In this document: positions 25,822-33,892 of the stretch, one piece after another
Numbering within the stretch: position 1 is the first letter of the stretch
How the letters are laid out: each line of letters starts with the position of its first letter
From: Acidimicrobiales bacterium
GTDB taxonomy: Bacteria > Actinomycetota > Acidimicrobiia > Acidimicrobiales > Aldehydirespiratoraceae
Assembly: GCA_029263215.1 (NCBI GenBank)
Contig: JAJCXY010000035.1
Coordinates: 19,273-83,272, forward strand
Length of the DNA stretch: 64,000 nt
Reading direction: 5' to 3'
Program-made: the position numbers and the translations under genes
Notes under the pieces: generated by a model
Told to the model about the DNA's origin: nothing
The model's input: only the letters and a program-made list of their open reading frames with translations
The model's database searches: none

Positions 25822-26417
25822 GTCGTCTCGGCCAGCAGTTGTGAGAGGTCGTCGGCGATGTCCTCGGCCAGGATCCCGAATGGCCAGGTGAGAAGGAGCT
25901 GGCCTTCATCATCCACTACGTAGAGGAACCCTGTGTGGATCACCTCGATCTCTCCATCGTCGGCCGTGGCGACGCCGTAGTCGGCCCCGAATGCATCGGC
26001 CGCCGCTCGAAGTTGACGGTCGTCGGTTGTGCGCAAGGCATGGGAGTTGGGGACGAACGACTGCACGTAGCCACTGATGATCTCGTCTAGGTCGCGCTCA
26101 GGGTCGATGGTTGCCATCGCCAACTCGACACGTCCGGCGTCGTCGTCGTCCATCTTGCGCAGTGCGGAGCGCACATCGGAGAGCGTGGTGGGACATACGT
26201 CGGGGCAGTGGGTATAGCCGAAGTAGACGAGCAGGAGGCCATCCTCCTCTGCCACGAACGACAAGGGAGAGCCACCGTTGGTGACCTCCGGTAGTTCCGT
26301 CGCACCAACCGATGGCAATGGTGTTCGCTGAATGCCGGCCAGCTCACGCGGTGCGTCGTCGCCGCACGCGGAACTGAGCAGGGCGAGGGCAAGCAGGGGG
26401 ATGAAGAGGCGTCTCAT
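25818..26417 (-). CDS. SCO1/SenC-family copper chaperone lipoprotein
   Basis: A 199-aa lipoprotein (lipobox SSAC, Cys18). The start at 26417 overlaps the cytochrome c stop (ATGA). The copper motif is THCPDVCPTTL (Cys71/Cys75) with the distant ligand His161 in VIHTGFLYVVD, a complete SCO site. SCO proteins load the CuA centre of cytochrome c oxidase. Its partner PCuAC is encoded on the opposite strand of the same locus under the same promoter type. Confidence 0.92.
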   Translation of the reverse strand: MRRLFIPLLALALLSSACGDDAPRELAGIQRTPLPSVGATELPEVTNGGSPLSFVAEEDGLLLVYFGYTHCPDVCPTTLSDVRSALRKMDDDDAGRVELAMATIDPERDLDEIISGYVQSFVPNSHALRTTDDRQLRAAADAFGADYGVATADDGEIEVIHTGFLYVVDDEGQLLLTWPFGILAEDIADDLSQLLAETT

Positions 26418-26791
26418 TCGAGTTCCTGGATGTAGGCGATGACGGCGTCGATCTCGTCGGCGGACAGTGCGTTGTCGGGCATGGCGATCGTGTAGCCCGT
26501 TACTTTCTCGGCGGCCGGGTCGGTGATCGAGCGATGCAGGTAGGCATCGTCGGCCACCACGGTCGTGCCGTCGTCCAGTTCCACGGTCGCCCCCGACAAG
26601 CCGGCCCACGCCGGACCGACCGAACCCTGGCCGCGATCGCCATGACAGGCAGTGCAGCCAGCATCGGCCGCGACCTCGCGGCCCTGCTGTCCGAGCGGGG
26701 AAAGGACGAGATCAGGGTCGGATACGCCGCCGCATCCAGCCGCGAGAACGACCGCAAGCACAGAAGACACCAAGGACACACGAGTGGTCAC
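26414..26791 (-). CDS. Cytochrome c lipoprotein (oxidase subunit II-tail type)
   Basis: A 125-aa lipoprotein. I choose GTG at 26791 over the longer TTG frame from 26836 for two reasons. It starts directly at a signal peptide (VTTRVSLVSSVLAVVLAAGC, lipid Cys20), and the longer frame would contain the ECF promoter. Heme c attaches at CTACH (Cys46, Cys49, His50) with axial Met104 in IAMPDNALS. The middle (VELDDGTTVVADDAYLHRSITDP) resembles the cytochrome c tail of oxidase subunit II. It is the first gene of a four-gene copper operon with 4-bp overlaps. Confidence 0.85.
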   Translation of the reverse strand: MTTRVSLVSSVLAVVLAAGCGGVSDPDLVLSPLGQQGREVAADAGCTACHGDRGQGSVGPAWAGLSGATVELDDGTTVVADDAYLHRSITDPAAEKVTGYTIAMPDNALSADEIDAVIAYIQELE

Positions 26792-26797
26792 GTCGAG

Positions 26798-26825
26798 AAG
26801 TCGTTCGAGACGGGCCGATAGTTCC
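26798..26825 (-). promoter_or_regulatory. ECF-type promoter of the cytochrome c-SCO operon (copy 3 of 3)
   Basis: On the minus strand CGGGAACT has GGAACT at 26825-26820, then 16 nt, then CGACTT at 26803-26798. This matches the other two copies except for the last base. The GTG at 26791 lies 7 nt after the -10 element, where transcription should begin, so the mRNA is probably leaderless. Confidence 0.65.
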
Positions 26826-26943
26826 CGGGCCACCAAGATTTCCCGGAGTGGTCACTGAGTGCCTGAATGGAGTTGTGGATGGCCGCGGCGGCGTCGCCTC
26901 GTCTGCGCTCACGGCGGAGCCTCTTTGCCACTACTGTCGCACG

Positions 26944-27501
26944 ATGGAATATGAGCTGAGGCGAACCTGGATTGTTGTCGAACAGATCCATGCAGAGCAT
27001 GGCGGGCGCGTCGACGAAGTGATCACTCGGATCGTGGGTCTTGCCGCGATCGACAACCCGTACGTCGCCGCCTATCAGGACGACCTGTCTGCGCTGTTTC
27101 ACGTCGGAGCTGATCTCGGCAAGATGCTGATGTCGAAGATGGTGCCGTTGTCACCGTCGCCGGTCACCAGTTACGGCAAGGCGGCGTTGGTCGGCACCCT
27201 GGGCGACGTCGAGCACGGCCACGCGCTGTTGCATCCCGCGCTCGGCCAGATGATGAGAGACCCGATCGGTGGCGGTGAGGCGCTCATACCATCGAGCGTC
27301 AAGGTCGCGGCCGCCGGGGCTCCCCTCGACATCCCCATGAGCCATAAGGACAACCCCTGGTCGTTCGATCACTTCGACTCGATCAGCGTCTCGGTGCCCG
27401 ACGCGCCCCGACCCACCGAGTTGGTGATGGTCTGTGCGATCGCAGACGGGGGTCGCCCCAACGCCCGATCGGGTAGTGGGCGGATCAACACGGGGGACTG
27501 A
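26944..27501 (+). CDS. Amino acid synthesis family protein (DUF1185)
   Basis: A 185-aa protein. The ATG at 26944 begins the conserved N-terminus (RRTWIVVEQIHAEHGGRV). VTSYGKAALVGTLGDVEHGHALLHP, GGGEALIPSSVKVAAAGAPLDIPMSHKDN and VPDAPRPTELVMVCAIADGGRPNAR match the DUF1185 family. Its biochemical role is not established, despite the name 'amino acid synthesis'. It is followed by, and may overlap, an unknown gene. Confidence 0.8.
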   Translation: MEYELRRTWIVVEQIHAEHGGRVDEVITRIVGLAAIDNPYVAAYQDDLSALFHVGADLGKMLMSKMVPLSPSPVTSYGKAALVGTLGDVEHGHALLHPALGQMMRDPIGGGEALIPSSVKVAAAGAPLDIPMSHKDNPWSFDHFDSISVSVPDAPRPTELVMVCAIADGGRPNARSGSGRINTGD

Positions 27502-28252
27502 GCTGGGAAAGCAGGCGCTTATAGCTGGCGTTCATGACTGGACGTCCCTTGGTAAGGATGCAGTCAAGGCGTGCTCTCTCTACCGGGTCGAGTTGCGAAC
27601 CCAGCTCACGCTCGACGCCGAAGACGCCGGCCGAATCAGGGGCACCATTGCGGCGACTGCGACCGACGCTCCGGAACGTGTCCTGGCAGAGCTGATGGGT
27701 TACAGCGAGCAGGGTAAATCTTTTGCGTTCGACGAACCCAGCTACCGCCTCGAGCTTCCACACTCTTCGGACAACTGCGTGTACGAGGATCGTTCGGAGC
27801 TGGCAGCAATCCGCGGCCAGTTCCTCCAGATTGCCCACTTCCTTCCCGAGCGACGCATCCCAGGACTGAGTTACGGCGATGCGAACGAGTCCGGCGGAGG
27901 CGGCGGCAGCGAAGAGGATCCGGTCGGCCGGCTGGTGATCGACTCGCTGGAGGGGACCGGCTCGATCCAAGTTCACTGTGGCGACAGGACGTTTCCGGTG
28001 CCCTTGATGTCCACCCTCGTCCCGATGTGGTTCAGCGGTGCGCATCACAGCGACTACTACGAAGGTCTTGAGTTTCTTCTCAAGGAGGAGACCAGGGGGA
28101 CCCTCGTCGCTTCCTTCGCGAGCGACAATCCGATCGTCGATCCTAGCGACCCGACCGCGAAGGTCACCCAGGACACCGAGGTGAAGGTGTTCCACACCCC
28201 GCAGAGCATGGGTCGTGAGGAACCTGCGCGCCCGCCTGACCGATTCCCGTGA
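27434..28252 (+). CDS. Hypothetical protein after DUF1185
   Basis: An open frame of 272 codons with no clear start. GTG at 27434 overlaps the DUF1185 gene by 68 bp, and later in-frame GTG codons near 27476 are possible. The body has coding-like composition, with GRIRGTIAATATDAPERVLAELMGYSEQGKSFAFD, a Gly/Glu-rich linker (SGGGGGSEEDP) and a C-terminal HHSDYYEGLEFLLKEETRGTLVASF. No signal peptide, membrane helix or known motif is visible. Confidence 0.55.
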   Translation: MRSQTGVAPTPDRVVGGSTRGTELGKQALIAGVHDWTSLGKDAVKACSLYRVELRTQLTLDAEDAGRIRGTIAATATDAPERVLAELMGYSEQGKSFAFDEPSYRLELPHSSDNCVYEDRSELAAIRGQFLQIAHFLPERRIPGLSYGDANESGGGGGSEEDPVGRLVIDSLEGTGSIQVHCGDRTFPVPLMSTLVPMWFSGAHHSDYYEGLEFLLKEETRGTLVASFASDNPIVDPSDPTAKVTQDTEVKVFHTPQSMGREEPARPPDRFP

Positions 28253-28282
28253 CGACTGGAGCCGGCAACATCCGTTAGCTGG

Positions 28283-31200
28283 TCAACGAGGCGTCCAGGG
28301 CCCTCCTGCGGCGTCTATCTCGGCGACTAATTCGGCCAACTCTGTGTCGATGAGAGCCGCTAGGTCATCGGCAAACGGCCCGAATGCCGAGGCGGCACGG
28401 TGGATAGCTTCTTGCTGGGCCCGAGTGGGTGGCTGGGTCGTGTCGAAGTGGTGTCCCGACACTCGGTCGACCATGGAACGGATCGACGGGTCGGGCGCCT
28501 CGGACAATCTCTCCCGAACGGGGTCGCCGCCGAGGATCCGGTTGAGTTCCTCGAGTCGGCGATGAATGGCCTCGAGCCTCCCGAAGAGGCCTGCGACATC
28601 GCCAGGGGTCTGCACGAGCGCGGCCCTGAGGTGCTTCACGCGGTCTTGAGCTCTCTCGATGTGGTTCGCCGCGCCCGCGGCCTTCCGTGTGAGCTCGGCG
28701 GTCGCGAGCTGGAAATCCGAGGTCGCTGTGAGGTCGGAATGATCGGCTGTCGCAGGTGTCGCCTTGACGACGAACGTTTCGGGACCCGCCAGCGGCTCGG
28801 TAGATTCGGGCGTGACCTGCACCAGCTCAACCGAGTAGTTCCCAGGCATGACGAGGGGACCCTTGGGGGGTGAGTACCAAGGGAGTTCGAAGTCGGGCTT
28901 CTCCAGCTTGATGGGCGGCGGAGGCGACAGACGCAGGTCCCATGTCGAGCGATGCAGGCCTGCGTCCGTTGCCGCCTTCAGGCGTCGGATCGGATTACCG
29001 GTCTCATCGCGAACGACCAGGAAGACCCTGGGCTCGACCTCGAGGTGTTCCTCCCACAAGGTGTCCCAGCCGGGGAAGGGAACATCTTCCCGCTCGGGCA
29101 GCTGCTTCTCCGTCTCCACTCGTCGCTTCTTGGCCGTCTGGATGTCGGGGCCGAGTCGATAGGTGAAAGTCGCCCCGAACGAAGGGTTGGGCGCCCGGAA
29201 GGCGGCCGAGCCCAGGGTGGGTTGTCCGGCCGCCTGCATCGGCTGGTAAGGGATGTACCGCCAGGCGTCGCGAACGGGAAAGAGGTTTGCGGGCTGAGCG
29301 AGAGCCTCTGGGGACATTTCACGCAGCGGGCTGTAATCGTCGAGTACGTAGAGCCCCCGCCCGAAGCTGGCTCCCACCAGATCATCGTCTCGGCGTTGGA
29401 GCTTGATGTCGCGAAAGGCGATCGTGGGGACGTCCTTGGTGAACTTGTGCCAATTCTCACCGCGGTTCAGGGTGACGTAGATCCCGTACTCGGTACCGAG
29501 AAACAGCAGGTTGGGGTTGACGTGGTCCTGCTCGATCGTCCAGGCGATCGTGCCATCAGGAAGGTCGCCTCGAATCGACCGCCAGGAGCGGCCTCGATCT
29601 GCGCTCTCGAACAAGTACGGGGTGTAGTCGCCGTTCTTGTGGGCATCGGCCACCGCGAACACGCTGTCGGGGTCATGGCGCGAAGCCTCGACATCGTTGA
29701 TGAACGCGTCGTCGGCTAGTGCAGGGAGTTCTCCTGAGACGCGCCAGTCCGTTCCACCATCCTCGCTCACCTGGATCAGGCCGTCGTCGGTGCCGACATA
29801 GAGAAGGCCCTCGGCCATCGGCGACTCAGTGATATGGGTGAGGGTGCTGTACCACGACATTGCCAAATGGTCGTAGAGGGCGTCGACACTCTTGACACTC
29901 CCGGCCGTCGACAACTCGTAGCGGTTTTGATCCTTCGTGAGGTCGGAACTGATCGCCGTCCACGAGTCGCCCCTGTCCTCGCTACGCCACACGCGTTGAG
30001 AACCGACATAGATCCGAGTCGACCGATGGGGGCTGATGAGGATCGGCGTGTCCCAGTTCCACCGCTCTGGAGGGTCGCCGCGCTGGGCCTGAGGTTGGAT
30101 GTCCTGCAACTCCATTGTCCGGCGGTCGTAACGCATGACGTTGCCCACCTGCCATTCCAGGTAAGACGTCTCGGGATCGTCGGGATCGAACGCCACCTGA
30201 TAGCCGTCGGCACCGAGAGGCACGTACCAGTCCTGGTTTCTGACGCCATCCACATGCATGGTTCTGGAGGGTCCGAACAGCGTTCCCAGATCCTGTGCCC
30301 CGCCGAGAATGTTGTAGAAGGGCTCGGAGTTGTCGAGTGCCACTCGGTAAAACTGGGAAATGGGCAGGTTCGGGAAGTGGCGCCAAGAGTCGCCATCATC
30401 GAACGTCTCGTAGAGTCCGGCGTCGCAGCCGACGAGCAGGTGGTCGGGCTGGGCAGGGTCGATCCAAATGGCGTGGTTGTCGCTGTGCTTGGCCTTGCCG
30501 GTCTCGTGGATCTTGAAGGTCTTGCCACCGTCATCGGTGACGTGGAGGAACACGTCCACTTGGTAGACGCGATCCGCATCCACTGGCGATGCGGTGATCT
30601 CCTGGTAGTAGTGCGGACCGGTACCACCGGAGATGTATTCGTTTCTCCGTTCCCAGCTCTCGCCCCGGTCGCGGGAGCGATAGAAGCCGCGCTCGCTCTC
30701 ATCGGCTTCGATGGTTGCGTAGACCACGTCGGGGGCTGCAGGGGATACAGCGAGCCCGATCTTGCCCATCTCGCCTTCCGGCAGACCTTCGGTGATGCGT
30801 ACCCATGTGGCCCCGGCGTCGGTCGACTTGTGGATCCCCGAGCCGGGACCAGCACCGAGAAACGACCAGGCCCGCCGGCGCCGCTGATACGTGGCGGCGT
30901 AGATCACGTCGGGGTTGTCCGGCGCGAAGGCGATGCTCGTCACACCGGTGTCCTCGTCGATTTCGAGCACGGCGGCCCACGTAGTGCCACCATCGGCGGT
31001 CTTGTACAGGCCCCGGTCGCCACCGGAGGCCCAAAGCGGCCCTTCCGTGGCGGCGTACACGACGTCGGTGTCGCGGGGGTCGATGAGAATGCCGGCGATG
31101 TGCTCGGAACGTTCGAGACCCATGCGGGTCCAGGTCGTTCCGCCGTTGAGGCTGCGGTAAATGCCGTCGCCCCATGCCACATGGCGGCCACTGACGTTCT

Positions 31201-31477
31201 CACCCGTACCAACCCAAACGACATCGGGACGGTTCGGATCGATCGCGACGCAACCGATCGAGTACGACCCCTGGTCATCGAACACCGGTGTCCACGTGGT
31301 GCCGGCGTTGATGGTCTTCCACACGCCACCAGAACCGACCGCCACGTACCAGGTGGCGCGGTGACGAGGATGGACGGCGATATCGGCGATCCGCCCACCC
31401 ATGAACGCTGGCCCGATGCTTCTCAGCGCCAGCCCAGAGATCGCCTCATCGAGTGGATCATCCTGTGTTCCCATCAT
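28283..31477 (-). CDS. Large BNR/sortilin-type beta-propeller protein
   Basis: A 1064-aa protein. Residues about 15-700 hold repeated propeller blades with sortilin/BNR signatures (GVWKTINAGTTWTPV, GIYRSLNGGTTW, GLYKTADGGTTW, GIHKSTDAGATW, GFYRSRDRGESW, RVWRSEDRGDSW). This is followed by a proline-rich C-terminal region and helices at residues about 960-1060. Relatives are often secreted, but no signal peptide is visible here. The gene starts 70 bp after the alanine-racemase homologue on the same strand and may be the last gene of that operon. Its function is unknown. Confidence 0.8.
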   Translation of the reverse strand: MMGTQDDPLDEAISGLALRSIGPAFMGGRIADIAVHPRHRATWYVAVGSGGVWKTINAGTTWTPVFDDQGSYSIGCVAIDPNRPDVVWVGTGENVSGRHVAWGDGIYRSLNGGTTWTRMGLERSEHIAGILIDPRDTDVVYAATEGPLWASGGDRGLYKTADGGTTWAAVLEIDEDTGVTSIAFAPDNPDVIYAATYQRRRRAWSFLGAGPGSGIHKSTDAGATWVRITEGLPEGEMGKIGLAVSPAAPDVVYATIEADESERGFYRSRDRGESWERRNEYISGGTGPHYYQEITASPVDADRVYQVDVFLHVTDDGGKTFKIHETGKAKHSDNHAIWIDPAQPDHLLVGCDAGLYETFDDGDSWRHFPNLPISQFYRVALDNSEPFYNILGGAQDLGTLFGPSRTMHVDGVRNQDWYVPLGADGYQVAFDPDDPETSYLEWQVGNVMRYDRRTMELQDIQPQAQRGDPPERWNWDTPILISPHRSTRIYVGSQRVWRSEDRGDSWTAISSDLTKDQNRYELSTAGSVKSVDALYDHLAMSWYSTLTHITESPMAEGLLYVGTDDGLIQVSEDGGTDWRVSGELPALADDAFINDVEASRHDPDSVFAVADAHKNGDYTPYLFESADRGRSWRSIRGDLPDGTIAWTIEQDHVNPNLLFLGTEYGIYVTLNRGENWHKFTKDVPTIAFRDIKLQRRDDDLVGASFGRGLYVLDDYSPLREMSPEALAQPANLFPVRDAWRYIPYQPMQAAGQPTLGSAAFRAPNPSFGATFTYRLGPDIQTAKKRRVETEKQLPEREDVPFPGWDTLWEEHLEVEPRVFLVVRDETGNPIRRLKAATDAGLHRSTWDLRLSPPPPIKLEKPDFELPWYSPPKGPLVMPGNYSVELVQVTPESTEPLAGPETFVVKATPATADHSDLTATSDFQLATAELTRKAAGAANHIERAQDRVKHLRAALVQTPGDVAGLFGRLEAIHRRLEELNRILGGDPVRERLSEAPDPSIRSMVDRVSGHHFDTTQPPTRAQQEAIHRAASAFGPFADDLAALIDTELAELVAEIDAAGGPWTPR

Positions 31478-31547
31478 CTCCTCGATTCCCGAAGGCCCTC
31501 GACATCAGACATTGGGGACATCAGACCATGCCAGAGCGACTCTTGCT

Positions 31548-32675
31548 TCAGTGGTCGACCGTCACGCGCCGGAGGAGGGGGTTGAGTTTGGTCATGACCC
31601 AGTAATCGCGCAGCAAACCCCCACGCTTGGCAATCTCGGCCGGCGTGATCTCGGGGAGGTCTGGGCCGACGAGAGTGGCCGTATCACCAACCTCGACAAG
31701 CTTCTCGGGTCCGATCTCGAGAATGGTGTGGTTCGAGCTGACCTGCCCGATTACGGGGTACAGCTTGTCGCCCACCAGAGCCTCGGTGTTGCCTGCGGCG
31801 TCGGCGGGATACCCATCGGTGTGCCCAATGGGGATCGTCGCCACCCAGGTCGGGACCTCAGCGCGGTATCGGTGCCCGAAGCTGACACCCTCGCCCGGGG
31901 CCAGGAGTTCCACCCGGGCGATGCGGGCTCGGAGTCGGAACACCGGTTGGAGGTCCATCGCGGGTGAGCCTGACGGTCCCGTGCGGTAGGCGTCCAAGCC
32001 GTAGATCGCCCCACCGGGCCGGATCAGATCCAACTCCCGGGCCTCGGGTAGTTGGATCACTTGCTGGGATGGTGCTCCGTGTAGTCGTCCGAGGTCGATG
32101 CCGAGCTGTCTGCATTCAGCGACCACAGAGGCGAATCGGCGAAGGTGCTCGAGATCGAAGGGCTTGCCGTCTCGGGTAGCGCCCGAGAACATCGTGTAGG
32201 CACCCTCGATACTCACTGCCTCGCTCGCGGCGAGGTCTTGGACCCAGGGCACGGCGTTGACATACGGGAAACCGATCCGGTTGGTGCCGGTATCGACGAA
32301 GACATGGATGGGTATCGGCCCGCCACATCGTTCGGCGAGCTCAGAGAGCCGCTCGCGAGAATCTGTGTGGAACGGAGTCAGGCGAATCCCGGTCTGCACC
32401 AATAGCTCGGCCTCTGGCCCGGCTACGTGAGCCATCATCAGGATCGGCTTCGAGACCCCAGCGTCGCGTAGGGCGAGCGCCTCGCCGACGCGAACCACCG
32501 CCAACCCCTCGACCTCGGGCATCTGGTCGAGGACTGAGCCGACCTCCCGGATCCCGATGCCGTTCGCGTTGTTCTTCACAACCGCCATCAGGGGCAGGCC
32601 GGCGTAGCGGTGGAGTTCCCGAACGTTGTTCCGTAGGGCGTCGGTGATCACCTCGACCCAGGGGTCGGCGGTCAC
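31548..32675 (-). CDS. Alanine-racemase-family PLP protein lacking the catalytic tyrosines
   Basis: A 375-aa protein starting with GTG that overlaps the MFS stop (GTGA). It has the fold-type III PLP barrel, with PLP Lys34 in LMAVVKNNANG, RPGGAIYGLD, and the C-terminal barrel ending YWVMTKLNPLLRRV. The two-base site of alanine racemase needs a Tyr in the VSYG motif. Here that motif reads VSFGHRY (Phe266), and the second Tyr in IGYADG reads IGHTDG (His285). Normal alanine racemisation is therefore doubtful. Another PLP reaction, or racemisation with a different base, is more likely. Confidence 0.8.
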   Translation of the reverse strand: MTADPWVEVITDALRNNVRELHRYAGLPLMAVVKNNANGIGIREVGSVLDQMPEVEGLAVVRVGEALALRDAGVSKPILMMAHVAGPEAELLVQTGIRLTPFHTDSRERLSELAERCGGPIPIHVFVDTGTNRIGFPYVNAVPWVQDLAASEAVSIEGAYTMFSGATRDGKPFDLEHLRRFASVVAECRQLGIDLGRLHGAPSQQVIQLPEARELDLIRPGGAIYGLDAYRTGPSGSPAMDLQPVFRLRARIARVELLAPGEGVSFGHRYRAEVPTWVATIPIGHTDGYPADAAGNTEALVGDKLYPVIGQVSSNHTILEIGPEKLVEVGDTATLVGPDLPEITPAEIAKRGGLLRDYWVMTKLNPLLRRVTVDH

Positions 32676-33892
32676 GACTCGGCTCGGCGGGACATGGCGA
32701 TATCCACTCGCCTGAACATCGGTCTGGCCGTGATGAGCAGCGACCCGACGGTGAACGCCGACACGAGCGACACCCACTGTGCTCCCCACGTCTCGGCGAC
32801 AACCCCGCCGAGCAGGGCGCCGAGCGGCTTCATTCCCCAGCCGATGAAGAGGTAGGCGGTCATCATCCGGCCGAACACCTCATCGGGTACCAGCCGCTGG
32901 CGTACGGTGGAACTCACGACGTTCCACATGGGATCGGACATCCCGACAATGATCGCAGCAACGAACGCGATCGCGGCGACGGTGGTGAGACCGAAGAGCA
33001 AAGCACCGATGGTGAAGCAGACGATGCTGAATCGCATGCTTGTCGAGTGGCTCGTGCTCCCGATGAAACGGGCGACGAAGAACGTCATGAGCACCGACGC
33101 GACGGCGTCGACACTCAACAAGAGACCGAATCCGATGCCACCGAGTCCGAACCGCTCGGTTACCAGCACGACGAAGACAGCGTTGCCCGCCGCGCCCACG
33201 AATGAAAAGGTCGCGACGCTCAATGCGAGGGGCCTCAAGACCGGGTGAGCCCAGACGTATCGCAGTCCCACCGTCGCGCTAACCAGAAACGACGCCGACT
33301 CTTCGGCCTGGTCCGGTCGATATTGTCCGGGAAGCCGGGTGAGGGTGGCGACACTGGTGAGCGACATCATCGCGGCGGCCGCGAACGGCAGCGAAGCGTC
33401 GACTTCGAACAGCAGGGCCCCGAGCGGCGGGCCGATGAACGCGTTGGTGACTCGCTGGGTCGCCATCAGACGGGCATTGGCAACCTCCAACTGCTCCGAC
33501 TTCACGACCTCGCGGACCAGGGCCGGCAGGCCGCCATCGGTCATGACCTCGCTGGCTCCGATCAGGAACGAGGCAGTCATCAGAACCCCGATGCCGGCGT
33601 TGTCGGTGACGACGGTGACAACCACACCGGCCAGCACCGCGGCCCGAATTGTCTGGGCGATAACGGCAATCCAGCGCCGATCGAACCGATCGAGCACCAC
33701 ACCGGCCGGCAACCCGATGACCAGGAAAGGGAGGAACTGGAATACGGCGACGGCCGCGATCAGACGGGCATCGTCGGTGAGTTGGATCGCAAGGAGCGGC
33801 ATCCCCACGAGGCTCAGTCCGTCGCCGAAGTTAGAGGCGCTGAACGCCGTCCACAGTGTCCAGAACGGCCGGCCCAACGCCTGATCGCTCAT
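32672..33892 (-). CDS. MFS transporter (enterobactin-exporter/macrolide-efflux-like)
   Basis: A 406-aa protein. The ATG at 33892 shares one base with the stop of the LLM gene (TGATG). The N-terminus RPFWTLWTAFSASNFGDGLSLVGMPLLAIQLTDD is typical of the MFS_3 group of efflux proteins, with the loop GVVLDRFDRRWIAVI. It is part of the RibD/RibA/LLM operon and probably exports the operon product. Confidence 0.8.
   Translation of the reverse strand: MSDQALGRPFWTLWTAFSASNFGDGLSLVGMPLLAIQLTDDARLIAAVAVFQFLPFLVIGLPAGVVLDRFDRRWIAVIAQTIRAAVLAGVVVTVVTDNAGIGVLMTASFLIGASEVMTDGGLPALVREVVKSEQLEVANARLMATQRVTNAFIGPPLGALLFEVDASLPFAAAAMMSLTSVATLTRLPGQYRPDQAEESASFLVSATVGLRYVWAHPVLRPLALSVATFSFVGAAGNAVFVVLVTERFGLGGIGFGLLLSVDAVASVLMTFFVARFIGSTSHSTSMRFSIVCFTIGALLFGLTTVAAIAFVAAIIVGMSDPMWNVVSSTVRQRLVPDEVFGRMMTAYLFIGWGMKPLGALLGGVVAETWGAQWVSLVSAFTVGSLLITARPMFRRVDIAMSRRAES

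Noticed and set aside
29834..31585. 583-codon frame antisense to the BNR protein
   Set aside because: It mirrors the repeated Gly/Asp/Thr/Trp codons of the propeller blades and shows no motif of its own.
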